Shown here in pieces: positions 1 through 10,946 of a DNA stretch of 64,000 nt (positions within the stretch are counted from its first letter, which is position 1; each line of letters starts with the position of its first letter). This DNA comes from Nannochloropsis oceanica. Lineage: Eukaryota; Sar; Eustigmatophyceae; Eustigmatales; Monodopsidaceae. The position numbers and the translations under genes were made by a program. Under the pieces are notes generated by a model. It saw only the letters and a program-made list of their open reading frames with translations, did no database searches and had not been told where the DNA came from. Location of the stretch: NCBI GenBank assembly GCA_004519485.1, contig CP038108.1, positions 682,001-746,000 on the forward strand. The letters are read 5' to 3'.

Positions 1-452
1 CCGGGCCGAGGGAATCTCCCGCTGTTGTCAAGCATGATGCTGGTTGGGTTGTTCTGTCTTGCGTTGCAAGGCAAGCTAATGTTGCTGGAGAGGATGTCTT
101 TTCGAGAGTCGTCGACCTCCCCCCCCCTTTTGCGTCCTGTTCCTATGTCTACTTCTTTTTGTCTTTGGTTTCGACCGCAGAGGTTCTTTCCTCTGATTAT
201 TTAAATCCTTATTTCATTGTTGTATCTGCATCTTTACACGCACAATTAGTGGAGAAACTCAAACCGCCCGTTCGGGAAGTGTCTATTTACTTTGTCCGAT
301 CCACAGTCTTCGCTTTCAGCCTGCTCAAAATGGGTTGAATTATCTACATACACCAGACAGAGTCCGCTTGAATCAACCATGTGCATGCGGTCCCTTGCAC
401 ATACTCTCCCCCCTCACAACCTTCATACAAACACACACCACCCAACCAACCC
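1..452. other. No gene recognised
   Basis: No convincing coding region, RNA gene or repeat is visible here. It lies downstream of the PP2C gene, which ends at 453 on the minus strand, so part of it is probably that gene's 3' flank. Confidence 0.4.
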
Positions 453-3122
453 TTATTGAACCTGAAAACCTACGACCAACACCGTACAGTTATCATAAGC
501 TCCCTTACTCAACGCCAAACCAATCACTCTCTCCGCCGCTTTTTTCACCGCGAATTCCGTAAAGGGCGCCTCAGCGTTTCCGAGGGTGTTGTGCTGTTCA
601 AACACTTCCGCAACCACAAGAATCGCTTCAGAATCACTCATCATATCCCACACACCATCGGAAGCCAACACCAAAAACAGATCATCTCTCGTCAGGCGGT
701 GGTACGTTACCTCCGGTACTGGCGATACTAAAGGCTCAAATCCTTCAGGCGGCAACGGCAAGGGGGGGCCTGCGTTAACCTCCTCCTGCATCCCCGTCCC
801 ACTAACATGCCTCCTCAGCATCAGTGACGGCGCGTCCGCACTATAATAACGTTTGAATGTAGGATCACCAAAACTACGTGACACAGCCAAACGCATGGGG
901 ATCGACGAATGGGCCACACGCCAACAACCCGAAAACTCCACTCTCCCCCCCGCCTTCCCAACCCTCTTTTTTTCTTCTTCCACGTCCGGCTTATGATCAA
1001 CTGACAGCCTCGTCGCTTCCACCCTCCCCTCGGGTGTCTGCGTCGCAAGCACTGCTCGACAATCCCCCAGATTAGCCACGAATAATCTCTCTCCAGCGAC
1101 AACTGCAGCTATAGCCGTGGACCCGTCCTGCCTCCTCCCCTCCTCCATTAAGGCCTTCAAAATCAACGCCTCCATGTCTGCGAATGAGTCCTCCAGAGCC
1201 CTCTTTGCTCGTGCCACACACTCCTCCTCTGTCAGTTTCTTCCTTCCCTCCCACCCACCCACAAATTTCTTTTTTCGTGCGCCTACCATTCGGTGAAGGT
1301 GGGCAGCGGCAAGCTCGGCTGCCACGGGTCCACAATGGCCGTCAAACACACCATAGAAAGACACAGGGACTGCATCATCGTCTATTCCGCCCCCTCCCCC
1401 TCCTCCTCCTCCTCCTCCTCCTCCTCCTGGATCGAGAACAGTGCTGCTATCACCGCTCCTTTTTAGAGCGGCGACGATGACGTGCGTGTCCTCCATGTCG
1501 GCTTTCGGTCCTCGAGTTGATGCTGCTCGGGCTATACACACCGGAGCTTGAGCAGGACGCATCTCATCTTTCATCAATAAGGGGGGTTTGGAGGAGGAGA
1601 ACGCGGAAAAATGGATGGAGGAAGCAGTGGTGGTTGCAATGGTGGACGAGGGGGCTTGAGCGCCAGACACGACATCCATGTCTTGGTCAATGAGTCGGAG
1701 GGAGGAGACGGAAGAGGAAGAGAAAGACGAGGAGGTGCCAGAAGGTGTGGATGTCCTAGTCGCTGACATTTTGGCTGACCGGATGGAAGCAACTTCGGAA
1801 GGCCGAGGAGGAGGAGGAGGAGCAGCAGCAGCTGCAGCAGCAGCGGCGGCAGCGTTACCCGAAAGACGCATGGCTTCGATGCGTTCCGCTTTTATTCGCT
1901 GTGCTGTCACCCTGTCAAGGTTCGCCTTCTTTTGCACTGCTCCTACCTCTTCATCGGCAATTTCTTCTCCGAAACTGAGTAAGATGCTCCGTTTCTTTTT
2001 CTTGCCGTCACCTATCTTTTGACTTTTTGTGTGCTCGTGCTCGTGGGGCTTGCCTACCTCTTTCATGGCCCATTTGAACCTGCTCGGGGACGAGTCCGTT
2101 TCCTGTATCTTCTTCTCTTTTTTATTTCCAGGCGTAGCAGCCGCAGCAACGACGGTAGCAGGTGATGAAGTGACCTGCCTCTCACTGTGACTGTGCTTCT
2201 TCTCCACATGATGCCCGTTCTCCTCTTTCTCCTTCTTCCTCGCCTTCCTTCTCTTTTGTTTATCCTTCTTCCTTCTATTCCTGGTATGTCTTTCTTCTCT
2301 TCGTTCCCTATTTCTTCCTTCTCCTCCGTCTGCTCCTCCTTCTCCTTTTTCTTTTCCTTTACCACAACTATCCTCTCTTTCTATCCTCTCCCCTTCCCTC
2401 TCCTCCCTTTCTCCACGCTCCCGCCCTCGATGATGGTTTCGAGAATACTTCTGCTGCTGCTCTCGCCGTTGCTGTTGATTATGATGATGATGATTGTGGT
2501 GGTGATGGTGGTAATCGAAATGCGGCTTTTCCTTGTCGCAAAGGTTGTTCGGATGCTGCTGGCACTGCTGCTGCTGCTGCTGCTGATGGTGATTGCTGCA
2601 ACGCCGCCGCTGCTGCTCGCGCTGCTGCTGCTGTTCCTCTACCATAACCACTACTCTTAAAGAAGTGGAATAATGATGTCGGTGGTCATCCTCCTCCTCT
2701 TTCTTCTTTTGCTGCTGCTGCTGCTGCCGCTGGTGCTCCTCGAAGCTTACCCCCCGACACTCCCCCACTCCCTCCCTCTTCCTCTCCTCCTCTTCCTTCC
2801 TCCCCTCCTTCCTATCGTGGTAGTACGGCGACCGGTGCTGGTCACTAAGACTACCTCTACGTTTGGGGCTGCGACCTCGTTGCTTCCTTCCATATTCCCC
2901 TCCCTCTCTCCTCCCTCCCTCCCTGTCCTCTTCTTTGGGGGTTGGGGAGTAGGCCCTCCCTTCCAGAGGCATATCGCCAGGTGCCTGCGCGCTTCTCCTC
3001 GCTGTTGCGTGATCGTTTCTAGAGCAATCCTGTGGGTGGTGATAGTGGTGGTGGGAATGGAAGGAGGAGATGTGGTGGGCCTGCTGCTGATAACTTTGCC
3101 CCTCACTTCTGGCCGCTTGCAT
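453..3122 (-). CDS. PP2C-type protein serine/threonine phosphatase
   Basis: Single-exon gene of 889 residues, starting with ATG at 3122. The C-terminal ~350 residues (about 537-889) form a PP2C (PPM) catalytic core. In order it shows KADMED, FYGVFDGHCG, DGSTAIAA, FVANLGDCRAVL, SRSFGDPTFK, LVLASDGVWDM and DNCTVLVVGF. These hold the aspartates that bind the two metal ions in this family, so activity is expected: Mg/Mn-dependent removal of phosphate from Ser/Thr of proteins. The N-terminal ~530 residues are low complexity, rich in His, Gln, Lys, Arg and Glu, with poly-Ala and poly-Gly runs. That part has no recognisable domain and may be disordered or partly mis-modelled. Family call is firm; substrate and location are unknown. 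Confidence 0.9.
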   Translation of the reverse strand: MQAARSEGQSYQQQAHHISSFHSHHHYHHPQDCSRNDHATARRSAQAPGDMPLEGRAYSPTPKEEDREGGRREGGEYGRKQRGRSPKRRGSLSDQHRSPYYHDRKEGRKEEEERKREGVGECRGVSFEEHQRQQQQQQKKKEEEDDHRHHYSTSLRVVVMVEEQQQQREQQRRRCSNHHQQQQQQQCQQHPNNLCDKEKPHFDYHHHHHNHHHHNQQQRREQQQKYSRNHHRGRERGEREEREGERIEREDSCGKGKEKGEGGADGGEGRNRERREERHTRNRRKKDKQKRRKARKKEKEENGHHVEKKHSHSERQVTSSPATVVAAAATPGNKKEKKIQETDSSPSRFKWAMKEVGKPHEHEHTKSQKIGDGKKKKRSILLSFGEEIADEEVGAVQKKANLDRVTAQRIKAERIEAMRLSGNAAAAAAAAAAAPPPPPRPSEVASIRSAKMSATRTSTPSGTSSSFSSSSVSSLRLIDQDMDVVSGAQAPSSTIATTTASSIHFSAFSSSKPPLLMKDEMRPAQAPVCIARAASTRGPKADMEDTHVIVAALKRSGDSSTVLDPGGGGGGGGGGGGGGIDDDAVPVSFYGVFDGHCGPVAAELAAAHLHRMVGARKKKFVGGWEGRKKLTEEECVARAKRALEDSFADMEALILKALMEEGRRQDGSTAIAAVVAGERLFVANLGDCRAVLATQTPEGRVEATRLSVDHKPDVEEEKKRVGKAGGRVEFSGCWRVAHSSIPMRLAVSRSFGDPTFKRYYSADAPSLMLRRHVSGTGMQEEVNAGPPLPLPPEGFEPLVSPVPEVTYHRLTRDDLFLVLASDGVWDMMSDSEAILVVAEVFEQHNTLGNAEAPFTEFAVKKAAERVIGLALSKGAYDNCTVLVVGFQVQ

Positions 3123-3327
3123 TCAATAAGCGCAGCTTTAGGATTCCTCCCAGGTAGATTTCCCAATGGCTATCGAGGCCATTTAACACCTCTATCCCAT
3201 GTGGCACGCCGTGCTATTTCGGTCTCCTCCCCGTCAGTAAATCGGTCGAGCCGTTAATTGGCGACCACTCCGCCATACAAATAGAGTGCCGCATTCGCGG
3301 AAGTAAACGCATGCCGTTCGAGACATA

Positions 3328-3908
3328 TCATGAGCCCCCATCACAATGATCGCCTCCTTCTCCTGCCCTTCCTCCTCGTTCTTCTGCTTGACCTCCTGCT
3401 GCTCTGTTCGTTGGACTAGACAGTTTGTTGTTGTGAAGCAGCATGCGTCGTAAATCCCGCTGCTGCTGCTGGACAAATTGCCTGTTCGGCTCACCGGCAA
3501 AGGCCTTCGCTCGCCAGTCTCGCATACTTTGCAAGGACCAAGACTGCCGCTGTTGTTCTTGATGATTGTGATGTTGCTCCTCTTGCTGCCGTTGTTGCAG
3601 AGCAATGGCGCCGTCGACCATGTCGTTCACACCCAGGATCCGCAGAGACTCGGCCGTGGGGAGAAAAACGCCGCCGATGACGGGAGCGGCGGACGGAGTA
3701 AATGTACTGGTACAGCGCTGTGTTGGTGTGGCATATATGGGGTCGATAAGCGCGCGTGTTGGTCGAAAGCAGACCGTGTGGTAACAGACACACGTCATGA
3801 CCTCCTCCCTCTACTTATACATACCTGTCGTTTCTGGCTGCTGCTGCGGGCACCGCTGGCGCTGACATGGCAACTGATGCTGCCTTTCATGTCCTCGTTA
3901 TCTTCCAT
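3328..3908 (-). CDS. Hypothetical protein, two-exon model
   Basis: I do not recognise this protein. A coherent model starts with ATG at 3908. Exon 1 (3825-3908, 28 codons) ends at a GTATGT donor. Exon 2 begins after a CACAG acceptor near 3721 in matching phase and runs to a stop at 3328. Exon 2 reads APVIGGVFLPTAESLRILG, followed by a Gln-rich helix-like stretch with a motif SMRDWRAKAFAGEPNRQF. The end is low complexity, so the true 3' end may be spliced differently. The gene is divergent from the NIFK gene. A protein search and RNA reads would settle the model. Confidence 0.4.
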
Positions 3909-4235
3909 AATGCGTAAAACCTTTTCATGTTTAATATAAAGGAGTGTGCATGAGTTCGTGAGTTGAGTTCATGGAATTTGGTGAGCGAGCGAGGCAGCGG
4001 CGACCACGACAACCTCCTATTAATGGCCCGATGGATGGACATGCCGCAAATGGCACTGGGTTCAGTCACACTCAACTAAACTCTCCAGTATTCGCTCCGA
4101 CAGGACACGTGATTTCAAAGAAGATAACGTGGGACTGGTCGACCAAATGCATACCCAAAGTTCAGCCGTAAAGCATCGAATATCTATCTCTACTAGCCTA
4201 ACACCCACCCACCACTTTACACTTTACAGTCCACC
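3909..4235. promoter_or_regulatory. Probable shared promoter region
   Basis: 327 bp between the minus-strand hypothetical gene (ATG at 3908) and the plus-strand NIFK gene (ATG at 4236). It must hold the 5' ends of both. NIFK starts in the favourable context CCACCATGG. No specific factor site is claimed. Confidence 0.4.
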
Positions 4236-5582
4236 ATGGCTGTTAAGAAGGTCAAGACCAAGACCAAGACTATGGTGCTGGGCACCGAAACTGGCCAAAA
4301 GGTCTCCGCCAAGGCCAGTGAGCTCGAGGCCCGTCTGGCCAAGATGGTGGATGACAACGATGGGTTGAGCAGCAGCGGGAGCGAGGCCGAGGATCCTAAC
4401 AGCACCACCACTAGCGATGACGACGGCAAGGCTCAAAAGGCGCTCAAAACCAAGAGCGCAGACTTTGTGGCACTCTCTGCGGCGGTGCAGGAGAAGCTGG
4501 TGGCGCAGGCTTTGAAGCAGAAGAAACAGGAAGTAAAGGCTAAAGCGCATGCGGCTGCAGCAGCTGCCAAAGGGAGCAAGCCCAATGCAGTGGTCTATCT
4601 GGGTCACATTCCACACGGCTTTTTCGAGGAGCAGATGAAATCATTTTTCTCGCAATTCGGTGGCGTAAAGCACGTGCGTCTGAGCAGGAGTAAGAAAACG
4701 GGAAAGTCCCGTGGGTATGCTTTTTTGGAGTTTGATGACGCGGAGGTGGCGACTGTGGTGGCCGAGACGATGCAAGGCTATTATCTTGGAGGACGAAAAC
4801 TGGTGTGTGAGGTCCTCCCTCCTACTAAGGTTCATCCCAAGCTTTTTGTCGACGCGGATAAGAAGTGGCGTGTGATCCCTTGGCGGCAATTGGAAAAGGA
4901 CCGTCGGACCGCGCCCAAGACTGAGGTGGAGGCGAGAAAATGCCTGTCGAGGCTAGTGCGTGGGGATAAGCGTAAACGAAGAAAATTGGCCGCAAAAGGG
5001 ATTGAGTACGAGTTTCCTGGGTATGAGGCGACGGCCGCCGAGGCTTATGTAAAACGGAAGAAGGACGATCCAGCGGCGGCAGCGACTGCGATAAAGGATG
5101 TTGAGAAGAGCGAGGGGAAGACAGGAGGGAGGAAGGGGAGGGCTATGAAGGAGGAGGACAAAAGGGAGAATGTTGGAGCAGCTGCCGTTGGAGGGAAGAA
5201 AAGGAGAGTGGAGCAGCCGGAGGTGGAAGTAGAAGCAGCTGCGGTTGTGAAGGGTGGGAGTGACAGCAGTAGTAGTAAGAAAAAAGCAAAGATCCTTGCA
5301 CCTGCCGCTCCTGCTGGTGCTGCCGCTGCCGCAATCCCCGCGCCCGTTAAAGTGGTGATGCCTGCGACTAAGAAGGGAGGGAAGCGGGCACGTGGAAGGG
5401 AGGAGGAGATGAAGGAAGCGCCGAAAAAAATGGTAGATACCAAGAAAAAGACGACGGCGGCGCCTGTTGCTACCGTTAAAGCTCCTGCTGCTGCTCCTGC
5501 CAAGGCTTCGGTCGTGAAAGCAGCGATTACTACTCTCGCGAATAAAACGAAGAAATCCACTGCTGGGGCCAAGAAAAAGTAA
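4236..5582 (+). CDS. NIFK: NIFK/Nop15-type nucleolar RNA-binding protein
   Basis: Single-exon gene, 448 residues, ATG at 4236 in a CCACCATGG context. One RRM domain lies at about residues 117-195. Its RNP2 is VVYLGHI and its RNP1 is KSRGYAFLEF. It is followed by LPPTKVHPKLFVDADKKWR and an arrangement typical of the NIFK (MKI67IP)/yeast Nop15 family. These nucleolar proteins bind pre-rRNA near ITS2 and are needed for maturation of the large ribosomal subunit. Both flanks are low complexity. The C-terminal ~200 residues are Lys/Ala-rich and basic, as expected for nucleolar retention. It sits tail to tail with CMS1, another ribosome-biogenesis gene, which supports the role but does not prove co-regulation. 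Confidence 0.85.
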   Translation: MAVKKVKTKTKTMVLGTETGQKVSAKASELEARLAKMVDDNDGLSSSGSEAEDPNSTTTSDDDGKAQKALKTKSADFVALSAAVQEKLVAQALKQKKQEVKAKAHAAAAAAKGSKPNAVVYLGHIPHGFFEEQMKSFFSQFGGVKHVRLSRSKKTGKSRGYAFLEFDDAEVATVVAETMQGYYLGGRKLVCEVLPPTKVHPKLFVDADKKWRVIPWRQLEKDRRTAPKTEVEARKCLSRLVRGDKRKRRKLAAKGIEYEFPGYEATAAEAYVKRKKDDPAAAATAIKDVEKSEGKTGGRKGRAMKEEDKRENVGAAAVGGKKRRVEQPEVEVEAAAVVKGGSDSSSSKKKAKILAPAAPAGAAAAAIPAPVKVVMPATKKGGKRARGREEEMKEAPKKMVDTKKKTTAAPVATVKAPAAAPAKASVVKAAITTLANKTKKSTAGAKKK

Positions 5583-5651
5583 ATGAGAAATTGGAATGGA
5601 ATTGAGGGTCTTTTGCCCTTACACATTCAAGAAGTCAAAGTAAAAGTGATT

Positions 5652-5693
5652 AGCAGTAGCAGCAGCGGCAGCAGCAGCAGCAGCAGCAGCAGC
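5652..5693 (+). repeat. AGC trinucleotide microsatellite
   Basis: Interrupted (AGC)n run in the short gap between the convergent NIFK and CMS1 genes, probably within the NIFK 3' UTR. Confidence 0.8.
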
Positions 5694-5875
5694 CTCTTTA
5701 TTAGATCCGAAAAGCGGGATTTCTTTTAAATGAAGATGAAGGCCAAGAAGAAGAGAGGAACGAGGAGTAACGTCCAGTGGCCTTAAATTGAATATGCTTT
5801 TGATTATCTTCCCATTCCTTCCTCCTCTTCATCTCCCGCTCCCTGCCTCCCTCCCTCCTCCTCCTCTTCCAATTT

Positions 5876-7053
5876 CTAAAACAGAGCCAACCTTAGCTGC
5901 TCGTTCACGTCTTTTCTCTCCTTGCGTGCCGTCATAGCTGGCAGGACATGGTCTCTCAAAAGTAACGCCGTGTCTTTCGCCACCCCGGGCAAGGTCAACA
6001 AATCAAACGACTTGGAATCTTTGAAACTACTGTCCAACACCACCAACCGGCATCGCGCCAAACTCATCGCATTCATCTCCAACAATTTGATCAAGCGATT
6101 CGGCGTGCCCACCGCCAAGGCATTAAACTCACTCTGAAGCACTTCGACCTGTGCGTCCACTTTGAGATGTTTCGCAAACAATTTTGCCGTCTTGAGATTC
6201 CGGAGCTTCATCCGTAGATCCTTCGCGAGCTCATTCGCTCGTACAGCGGAGGAAGATAGTAGGACGACGAAAGGGTGTGCCATTTCACGTTGGGATTTGT
6301 CAGAAGCGATTTTTTGAAGCTGTGGGAAGGCTTGCTGGAGAAAATCGGTGACGTTTGCGTCTCCCTTGCCAGGGTGACTGTCGGAGGTTTGGGCGTGGCC
6401 CGTTGGCTTCGCGGGTTGCTTCCCTTTCACTCTTTTTAGGGCAGTGAAGCCAGAGGACGACGAGGAGGAGGGAAGTGTGAAGCAGGTGGGGGGGAAACGA
6501 TTTACGTCAGCGTCAAGCGGCGAGACGTTGAGCAAGTTCACGTAGCGCTCCCACAGGTAGGTTGATTGCGCTTCGGCTGTCGTCAAGGCCGCGGTGGGCT
6601 TAGGAATCTTGGACTTCCTCTTCCGCTTCTTCTTTTTTTTTTCCACCCTCTCCCCGTCGGTGGCGGTTGTGCCCTTGTTGTCCTCGTCTTGGATGTCGCC
6701 CTCCTCCTCCTCCTCCTCCTCCTCCTCCTCTACCTCCCCACCCTCCTCCTCCTCTTCCCCACCCGTGGCTTGTACCTTTTGCTTCTGCTTCTTGGATTGC
6801 TGCTTGGACTTCTTGTCCTTGCCCTCCTCCCAATCCTCAGCCTTGCGCTTGGAGAGTCCCGCTTCGATCAGTGGCTTTGTGCGGGAGGGGGAGGCGTGGT
6901 AAATGACATGGATACTCGGATGGCCCACACGACCCCACGCATCGTCTCTCATCAGCAAGTGCGCCCTTGACTCACCTCGTCGTCGTCCGCAAATTCCTCC
7001 GCGTCCGCTTCCAGGTCGTAGGCCTCGAAACCGTCGTCCAAGGTGTCCCCCAT
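5876..7053 (-). CDS. CMS1: CMS1 ribosomal small subunit homologue
   Basis: Two-exon gene of about 358 residues. Exon 1 (6976-7053) begins ATG GGG GAC and encodes an acidic leader ending FADDDE. It is joined across a 101-bp intron (GTGAGT donor at 6975, acceptor AAAG at 6875) to exon 2 (5876-6874), which starts PLIEAGLSKRKAEDWEEG. A Lys/Glu-rich spacer is followed by the conserved CMS1 region. That region contains PFVVLLSSSAVRANELAKDL, VEVLQSEFNALAVGTPNRL and CRLVVLDSSFKDSKSFDLL. It is a degenerate DEAD-helicase-like fold found in the U3/90S pre-ribosome protein Cms1. The expected role is assembly or processing of the small-subunit precursor in the nucleolus. The unspliced frame also has an upstream start, but exon 1 fits the family better. 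Confidence 0.8.
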
Positions 7054-7234
7054 TCTTACTTGTGTTGGAAGTTGTGCGGTGTGATAGGCATGTGTGAGTT
7101 GGGTGGTCAATGCAAAAAACGCATCGCTCGGTCGCAATTCCAAATTTATCGCCGCAACGAGGTGAAGTCAAAATGTCCCTACAAACATTACTCACTCACT
7201 CCCAACCCTCACAAACTACGCAGTAAATAGTGTC
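7054..7234. promoter_or_regulatory. Divergent promoter gap, CMS1 / GH3
   Basis: Only 181 bp separate the start codons of CMS1 (-) and the secreted GH3 glycosidase (+), so the two must share promoter DNA. No sequence element is assigned. Confidence 0.4.
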
Positions 7235-10100
7235 ATGATAACACACAGAAGATTCTCATGGCCCCGGGTGCCTGTCTTGCTTCTGGGTTGCCTCCTTACG
7301 GTTGCTGCCGGTGCAAGTACTCTCCGGAAGCCCGCCCATGCAACCCTGTCGACTCGTGCTTGCGAGGCCGCCACCGTGGACGCCGATGATGCGTACTGTG
7401 ATTCAAGCTTGCCGATGGAGGACCGCGTCGCGGATCTGCTTGCTCGCCTGACGGTGGAGGAGAAGGTGCGTAGCTTACAAAAGATCTTTGAGGTGGATAA
7501 GGGGGGGGTTGTCATAATCAGACTTGATGAGCGAGACTGCCACTGTCGCTGTCGGTCTCGTGCTCTGCCAATTTTGGTTCTGATGGTGGCAGTAGTGCTC
7601 ACGGTTTTATTTCTAGACCTGCGGTAAATTGAGCTTTTTCATATAACCCTACCTACACCTCCAAATCAACCCAGATCGCCCTCCTTGTTAACTCCGCTTC
7701 GGCCGTGCCCAGTCAAAGCTTGCCCGCGTACGAATGGTGGTCCGAAGCCCTCCACGGCGTCGGTGGCTCTCCCGGCGTGACATTTGCACCGCCGACCCCG
7801 AGTGCCACGTCGTTTCCGCAAGTGATCACGACCTCACATTCCTTCAACCCTACGTTGATGCAGGCTATTGGCTCTGCCATCAGTACCGAGGGAAGGGTGT
7901 TTAATAACGTCGGGCATGCCGGCAACACATTTTGGGCGCCAAACATCAATATTTTTAGAGATCCACGGTGGGGACGTGGGCAGGAAACACCCGGTGAAGA
8001 TCCCTTCTTATCGAGTGTGTATGCGACGGCATTTGTGAGAGGCATGCAAGAAGGGGAGGACGGACGGTACTTGAAAACATCGGCGTGTTGTAAGCATTTC
8101 GCAGCGTATTCGGTGGAGAATCTGTATAATGGTACCCATCGTCATAATTTTGATGCACAGGTTACGAAGCAGGATATGGTTGACACATACCTGCCTGCGT
8201 TCGAGGCGTGTGTGGTGAAGGGGAAGGCCTCCGCGCTCATGTGTAGTTACAACAGTATCAATGGTGTGCCGGCTTGTGCGGATGCGGGGTTGCTGAACGG
8301 GATGGCTAGGGAGGAGTGGAGGTTCGATGGGTACGTGACTAGTGATTGTGGGGCGATTTCGGATATATGGAAGAGGCACAATTATACCGATTCGCCGGAG
8401 GGGGCTTGTCAGGTGGCGTTACAAGCGGGATGTGACTTGGATTGCTCCACTTTCTATGCGGAGCATTGCCCGGCGGCATTAGCTCAAGGGTTGATTCAGG
8501 AGGGGGACTTGGATAGGGCCTTGGGGCATCTGTTGAGGGTTCAGTTTCGGTTGGGGTTGTTTGACTCGCTGGAAGAGCAGGTGTACACAAAGTACGGCTT
8601 GGAGAAGGTGAATTCGGAGGAGCATCAGATGCTGGCCTTGGAGGCAGCGAGGCAGGGGATGGTGCTGTTGAAGAATGATCACGGGGTGTTGCCTTTGTCG
8701 TTGTCAGTCGAGGTGGAGGGGGAATGGGGTATGGAGGAGGACGGTATGGAGGAAGGTGCTGTGCTTAAGACGGCGTTTCTCCGCCGGGAGCGTGAGCGGC
8801 AGCTTCGCCGTGGCCACCGTGAGGAGATTTCTCCTCCTCTCTCCTTGGCGGTGATTGGTCCCCATGCGAATGCCACAGAGGCCTTGTTAGGCAATTATCA
8901 GGGTGTCCCTCCTTTCATCATCAGTCCTTTTGAAGGATTACGAAAGTATGTCTCCGATGCTGTCTTGGTGGAGGGGTGTGGAATCAATAGTACCCTTACG
9001 GAAGACCAAATGAATGCAGCAGATGCAGCAGCGCGAGCTGCAGATGTAACTATACTGGTGCTTGGTTTAGATTCTAGCATTGAAGGGGAGGGGTTGGACA
9101 GGACTAGCATTCTCTTGCCTGCCCCGCAGGTGGAGTTAGCGGCACGAGTGTTGGGGGCGGCCGCGACGGGGGAGAAGAAGGTGGTGGTGGTCCTGATCGC
9201 GGGCGGGGCTGTGGATGTCGAATTTTTAAAGGAGGATGGACGGGTGGCAGCGATGGTTTTTGCGGGTTATCCGGGTAAGAGGAATGTGTGTGTGCTTGAG
9301 TGACGAGGCGGGGTATGATGGGAGGAGAGCGGTTGATGAGGCGATTTGTCCTCGTGTGTCCGCGTGCTTATGTATGCCCGTGTTCATTTCCTCATCCTAT
9401 CACCACAGGCCAAGCTGGGGGACAAGCCCTTGCTGAGATTCTCTTTGGAGATATTAACCCCAGCGGCCGCCTCACCCAAACATTCTACCCCGCCGAATTC
9501 GTGTCCCAGGCGGGGGCAGGCGACATGCGGATGCGTCCCCACCCCACCAGCGGATTTCCTGGACGGACTTATCGCTTTTATGAGGGCTCGGTTGTCTTCC
9601 CTTTCGGGTACGGCCTGAGCTATTCCTCTTTTGAAATGCAAGAAGTGGCTTGCCCGGCTATTGACCGGGGGGGCGACGACGAGGTGGGGGATGGTAATAG
9701 TAACAGCAACAGAAGCAGCAGTGATAGCAGCAGTAGCAGCAGTAGCAGCGGCAGCATCGTGGGGGCAAAGAAGCTGGTGCACTTGACGACGCATAGTTTG
9801 GAGGAATCTGAAGGGAAGGAGGTGGGTCGGGTGTGTGTGGAAGTCATCAACAAGGGCCCCCGCGCCGGCCGCATTGCCCTGCTTGGTTTCTTGTCCCCGC
9901 CGGAGAGTGAAGGCGCGCCTCGTCGATCTTTGAGGGCATTTGGAGGGGTGGACTTAGCCCCGCAGGAGGCAGCCGTGGCCATGATGACTTTTATCGAGGC
10001 TGACGTGAGCTTGGCGGACGCAGCAGGAGTCTTCGAGCGGGTGCCGGGACAGTGGGTGTTAGAGATAGAGGATATCCGTGTTGTTGTGCCAGTCATGTGA
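7235..10100 (+). CDS. Secreted GH3 beta-xylosidase/beta-glucosidase
   Basis: Three exons: 7235-7465, 7675-9274 and 9409-10100, with GTGCGT/CCAG and GTAAGA/CACAG borders and matching phases. They give about 840 residues. The protein starts with a signal peptide (hydrophobic VPVLLLGCLLTVAAGAS). The exon 1-2 join yields RLTVEEK-IALLVNSASAVP followed by PAYEWWSEALHGV, the classic N-terminal signature of plant/fungal beta-D-xylosidase-like GH3 enzymes. The likely nucleophile is the Asp of GYVTSDCGA, near residue 301. DPRWGRGQETPGEDP and KTSACCKHFAAYS bind sugar in this family. The C-terminal half holds the alpha/beta sandwich (VAGYPG-type loop, then GQALAEILFGDINPSGRL) and a fibronectin-III-like end (FPFGYGLSY). 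It should release xylose or glucose from cell-wall or storage glycans outside the cell or in the vacuole. A Ser-rich insert lies near the end. Confidence 0.9.
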
Positions 10101-10559
10101 GTGATTCGTTGAGAAAAGGTTGTGAAAATAGTGAGAGGGGCCGCAAATGGAGGGCGAGATTGAAGGAACCGCTGAGAGAAAGAGCAACATGTACAATCGT
10201 GAAAGGCTGTATGTGGCAAAGTAATGAAAAGACAAGGAATGACAAAGAGCAGAATACCATAATCATGAAACCACAAAACAACACAACGTAGTATAATATA
10301 GCTTCTGCTTCTCCTTTTCCATTTGATTATTTGGTTTCAGGGCTCTTGTCAAACTTCTTTCTCTTCTATGATTGATGACCGGCGTCATCACCCCCTTGCT
10401 GAGGGTCAGGGCGGGGATTGTCCATTAATCCGACGAGCATCACGATTTGATTAATTCATTTTGTCGTTTCCTACAATCCTAAAATTATCGCGTGCAACCT
10501 ATCCGCAGACAATTACAACACAAGCAAGTGTCACACAAGCGTGCTCAGGATTACAACAC

Positions 10560-10820
10560 CAGGAAATCCTTGCACCAACAGTAAGTCGTTGCATATTCTT
10601 CCCTAATATTGCCGAGATTTTACGGCTTTGCCAGTTTTTTCACAAGCAAAGTCCTCGAATAGTCCATTCAGGGCTAGGAGGAGGGGGGGAAAAGAGGATA
10701 TCTCAGGGGAGGCAACTTCTCCAGTATCTGCATCACCTGCCGCGGTTGAAGAAACCGGGGATCATTGGGATGATCTTCTCCAAGGACCATACTCTCATAC
10801 ACCCGCAGGATGAGGTCCAA
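10560..10820 (-). mobile_element. Decayed 3' end of a Fanzor-type element
   Basis: Read on the minus strand, this stretch matches the last ~90 coding bases and ~170 following bases of the Fanzor locus that ends near 57840. Matching blocks are in the same order. They include CATCCTGCGGGTGTA, then AGTATGGTCC, a shared CAACCGCGGCA, ATCCTCTTTT, GGACTTTGC and GAATATGCAAC. The zinc-ribbon and RuvC-III part upstream is not recognisable here, so this is a truncated, diverged copy with no coding capacity. Seen directly by comparing the two strands; the age cannot be given. Confidence 0.75.
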
Positions 10821-10946
10821 AAGCCCGACTTGAGCCCTGACCTTGCATGCACCCCAGCCGGCACTTGCTGAATGTCAATGTACGGAATGAGCATATGGAT
10901 AATTAAACAAACTTCCTACCGGACAGCGGATTTCCCGAGATTTGGC

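Noticed and set aside
2187-3257. Plus-strand hydrophobic frames over the PP2C N-terminus
   Set aside because: They are complements of His/Gln/Arg-rich codons; poly-Leu here is an artefact of the antisense of CAG/GAG runs.
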